Source of the DNA: Polyangiaceae bacterium
GTDB taxonomy: Bacteria; Myxococcota_A; Polyangia; Polyangiales; Polyangiaceae
Length of the DNA stretch: 64,000 nt
Direction: 5' to 3'
NCBI GenBank assembly: GCA_025936115.1
Contig: JAICTZ010000008.1
Span: forward strand, 1-64,000
The translations under genes and the position numbers were made by a program. Positions 63,022 through 64,000 of this stretch are shown piece by piece. The notes below the pieces were generated by a model. It was not told the origin of the DNA and searched no databases. It worked only from the letters and a program-made list of their open reading frames with translations. Every line of letters starts with the position of its first letter. Within the stretch, counting starts at the first letter, position 1.

Positions 63022-63279
63022 CTATCGCCGTGACGCGACGTACGCGGCGATAGCGCTCACCGAGGCGAACACGCGCCGTCCCTCGGCGTCGTCGGGGATC
63101 TCGATGCCGTAGCGCTCTTCGAGCGCCACCGCGAGCTGCAGCGCGTCGAGGGAATCGAGCTTCAGTCCCTCGCCGAAGAGCGGGGCATCGTCGTCGATCT
63201 CGGCCTCGGTCTTGTGGCGAAGATCCAAAGCCTCGATGAGCAACCGTTTGATCTCGGATTTGAGGGCGGCCGAATCCAT
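63022..63279 (-). CDS. acyl carrier protein
   Basis: An 85-residue acidic carrier protein; the phosphopantetheine Ser is S43 in GLKLDSLDALQLAVALEE, followed by YGIEIPDD. The DSLDALQ motif and the acidic helix II fit ACPs of type II fatty-acid or polyketide systems. It lies between a MoxR ATPase gene (13 bp) and the two KS genes (28 bp), so it is probably their dedicated carrier rather than the housekeeping AcpP. Confidence 0.92.
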   Translation of the reverse strand: MDSAALKSEIKRLLIEALDLRHKTEAEIDDDAPLFGEGLKLDSLDALQLAVALEERYGIEIPDDAEGRRVFASVSAIAAYVASRR

Positions 63280-63292
63280 CGCAGTCTAACGT

Positions 63293-64000
63293 TCAGCTCC
63301 CGGCGCGGCGCAGGACGGCGCGCACCACCTCGCTCGAGCCGACGCCGTCCACGTCCGCGCGATAACTCAGCACCAGCCGATGCCGGAGCGCCGGCAGCGC
63401 GACCGCGGCGACGTCTTCCACGTCCGCCGCAGGTTCGCCGCGCACCACGGCGCGCGCCTTGGCCGCCAGCACGAGCGCCTGACTTCCGCGCGGTCCCGCC
63501 CCGAAACGCACGTAGTCGCTGACCTCTTGCGGCACGCCCGTTTCGCCCGGCCGCGATAGCCGCGCGAGACGCACGGCGAAATCGACGGCCGCGTCCGTGA
63601 CGGGCACGCGCGGGACGAGCGCGCCCATCTCCCGGAGCTCGTCGACACGGACGACGGGCTCGATGACCGCACCGGGCCCCGACGTCGTGCGGAGCGCGAT
63701 CTCGCGTTCCTCGTCGACCGACGGGTACTCGACGTGGATCTCGAGCAGGAAGCGATCGAGCTGCGCCTCGGGTAGGGGATAGGTTCCCTCTTGCTCGATC
63801 GGATTACGGGTCGCAAAGACTTGGAACGGGTCGGGCAGCGGGTGCGTGACCCCGCCCACCGTCACGCAACGCTCTTGCATCGCCTGCAGCAAAGCCGCCT
63901 GGGTCTTGGGGGGCGTGCGATTCACTTCGTCGGCGAGCACGAGATTTTTGAAGATGGGTCCGGGCTGGAAGCCGATGCGCTGGCGAATGCGGCCGTCCTC
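63293..64000 (-). CDS. MoxR-family AAA+ ATPase (partial, 5' end outside window)
   Basis: C-terminal 235 residues of a MoxR ATPase. Visible are Walker [21 protein letters not shown], sensor 1 [19 protein letters not shown], the Arg finger region EAQLDRFL, and the C-terminal lid ([20 protein letters not shown]). The Walker A is beyond the right edge. An internal GTG at 63940 is not the real start because the frame continues to the window end with family-like sequence ([16 protein letters not shown]). MoxR ATPases usually act with VWA proteins on maturation of complexes; here the downstream genes are ACP and KS. Confidence 0.92.
   Translation of the reverse strand, partial: EDGRIRQRIGFQPGPIFKNLVLADEVNRTPPKTQAALLQAMQERCVTVGGVTHPLPDPFQVFATRNPIEQEGTYPLPEAQLDRFLLEIHVEYPSVDEEREIALRTTSGPGAVIEPVVRVDELREMGALVPRVPVTDAAVDFAVRLARLSRPGETGVPQEVSDYVRFGAGPRGSQALVLAAKARAVVRGEPAADVEDVAAVALPALRHRLVLSYRADVDGVGSSEVVRAVLRRAGS

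Overview
The window is 64 kb of high-GC DNA, strongly biased to G or C at third codon positions, and almost fully coding. It looks like a chromosomal segment of a Myxococcota (Polyangiales-like) bacterium. The pointers are many lipoproteins with Gly/Ser/Ala-rich linkers and Cys-rich domains, von Willebrand A lipoproteins, TolQ/TolR-type motors with one TolQ and two TolR genes (as in myxobacterial AglRQS), twin-RRM proteins, and conserved myxobacterial-type hypotheticals. The phylum call is inference from protein style; no rRNA or tRNA gene is visible. I see no insertion sequence, integrase, prophage or CRISPR array.

Layout. 0-4 kb: a 24-bp tandem repeat, a small conserved protein, and a 2-oxoacid:ferredoxin oxidoreductase (korA/korB). 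4.2-6.9 kb: clpS-clpA. 6.9-12.2 kb: two divergent ExbB/ExbD-type proton-channel operons, each with one ExbB and two ExbD genes, the left one ending in a Cys-rich single-pass membrane protein. 12.3-14.4 kb: a membrane protein that follows the membrane pyrophosphatase (HppA) fold but has lost the catalytic acidic residues. 14.4-21.5 kb: SWIM/SNF2 helicase, pirin, and an alkylsulfatase-like metallo-beta-lactamase lipoprotein divergent from a TetR regulator with a perfect inverted repeat between them. 21.5-27.1 kb (minus strand): the cell-shape operon mreB-mreC-mreD-mrdA(PBP2)-rodA. 27.4-34.7 kb: twin-RRM protein, diacylglycerol-kinase-like lipid kinase, divergent Lgt, a run of envelope proteins after pepP, and two coupled hypotheticals.

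34.8-46.7 kb: a pseudouridine synthase with a long repetitive basic tail, two calcium-motif lipoproteins, a ribbon-helix-helix protein with a near-consensus promoter, lepA, an M16 protease pair (one active, one inactive), a phosphohexomutase with a Mur ligase that lacks the UDP-binding domain, and a Gly-rich lipoprotein. 46.8-56.8 kb: mazG-rlmN-biotin carboxylase operon, an enoyl-CoA hydratase/isomerase, two paralogous VWA lipoproteins, a cysteine synthase-type enzyme, a YgfZ-type protein and a C2-PDZ lipoprotein. 56.9-58.9 kb: a class II glutamine amidotransferase homologue that has lost its nucleophile, plus two NTF2-like lipoproteins. 59-64 kb (minus strand): MoxR ATPase, acyl carrier protein, and two unusual ketosynthases, each a complete KS followed by an N-lobe-only, cysteine-less KS copy.

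Many adjacent genes are coupled by ATGA, GTGA or TGATG overlaps, which fixed several start codons. The most interesting themes are catalytic folds apparently reused without catalysis (HppA-like, GATase-like, KS-tail, Mur ligase without domain 1, non-catalytic M16 partner) and the twin TolQR-like motors. Functions of these are inferred from motifs only.
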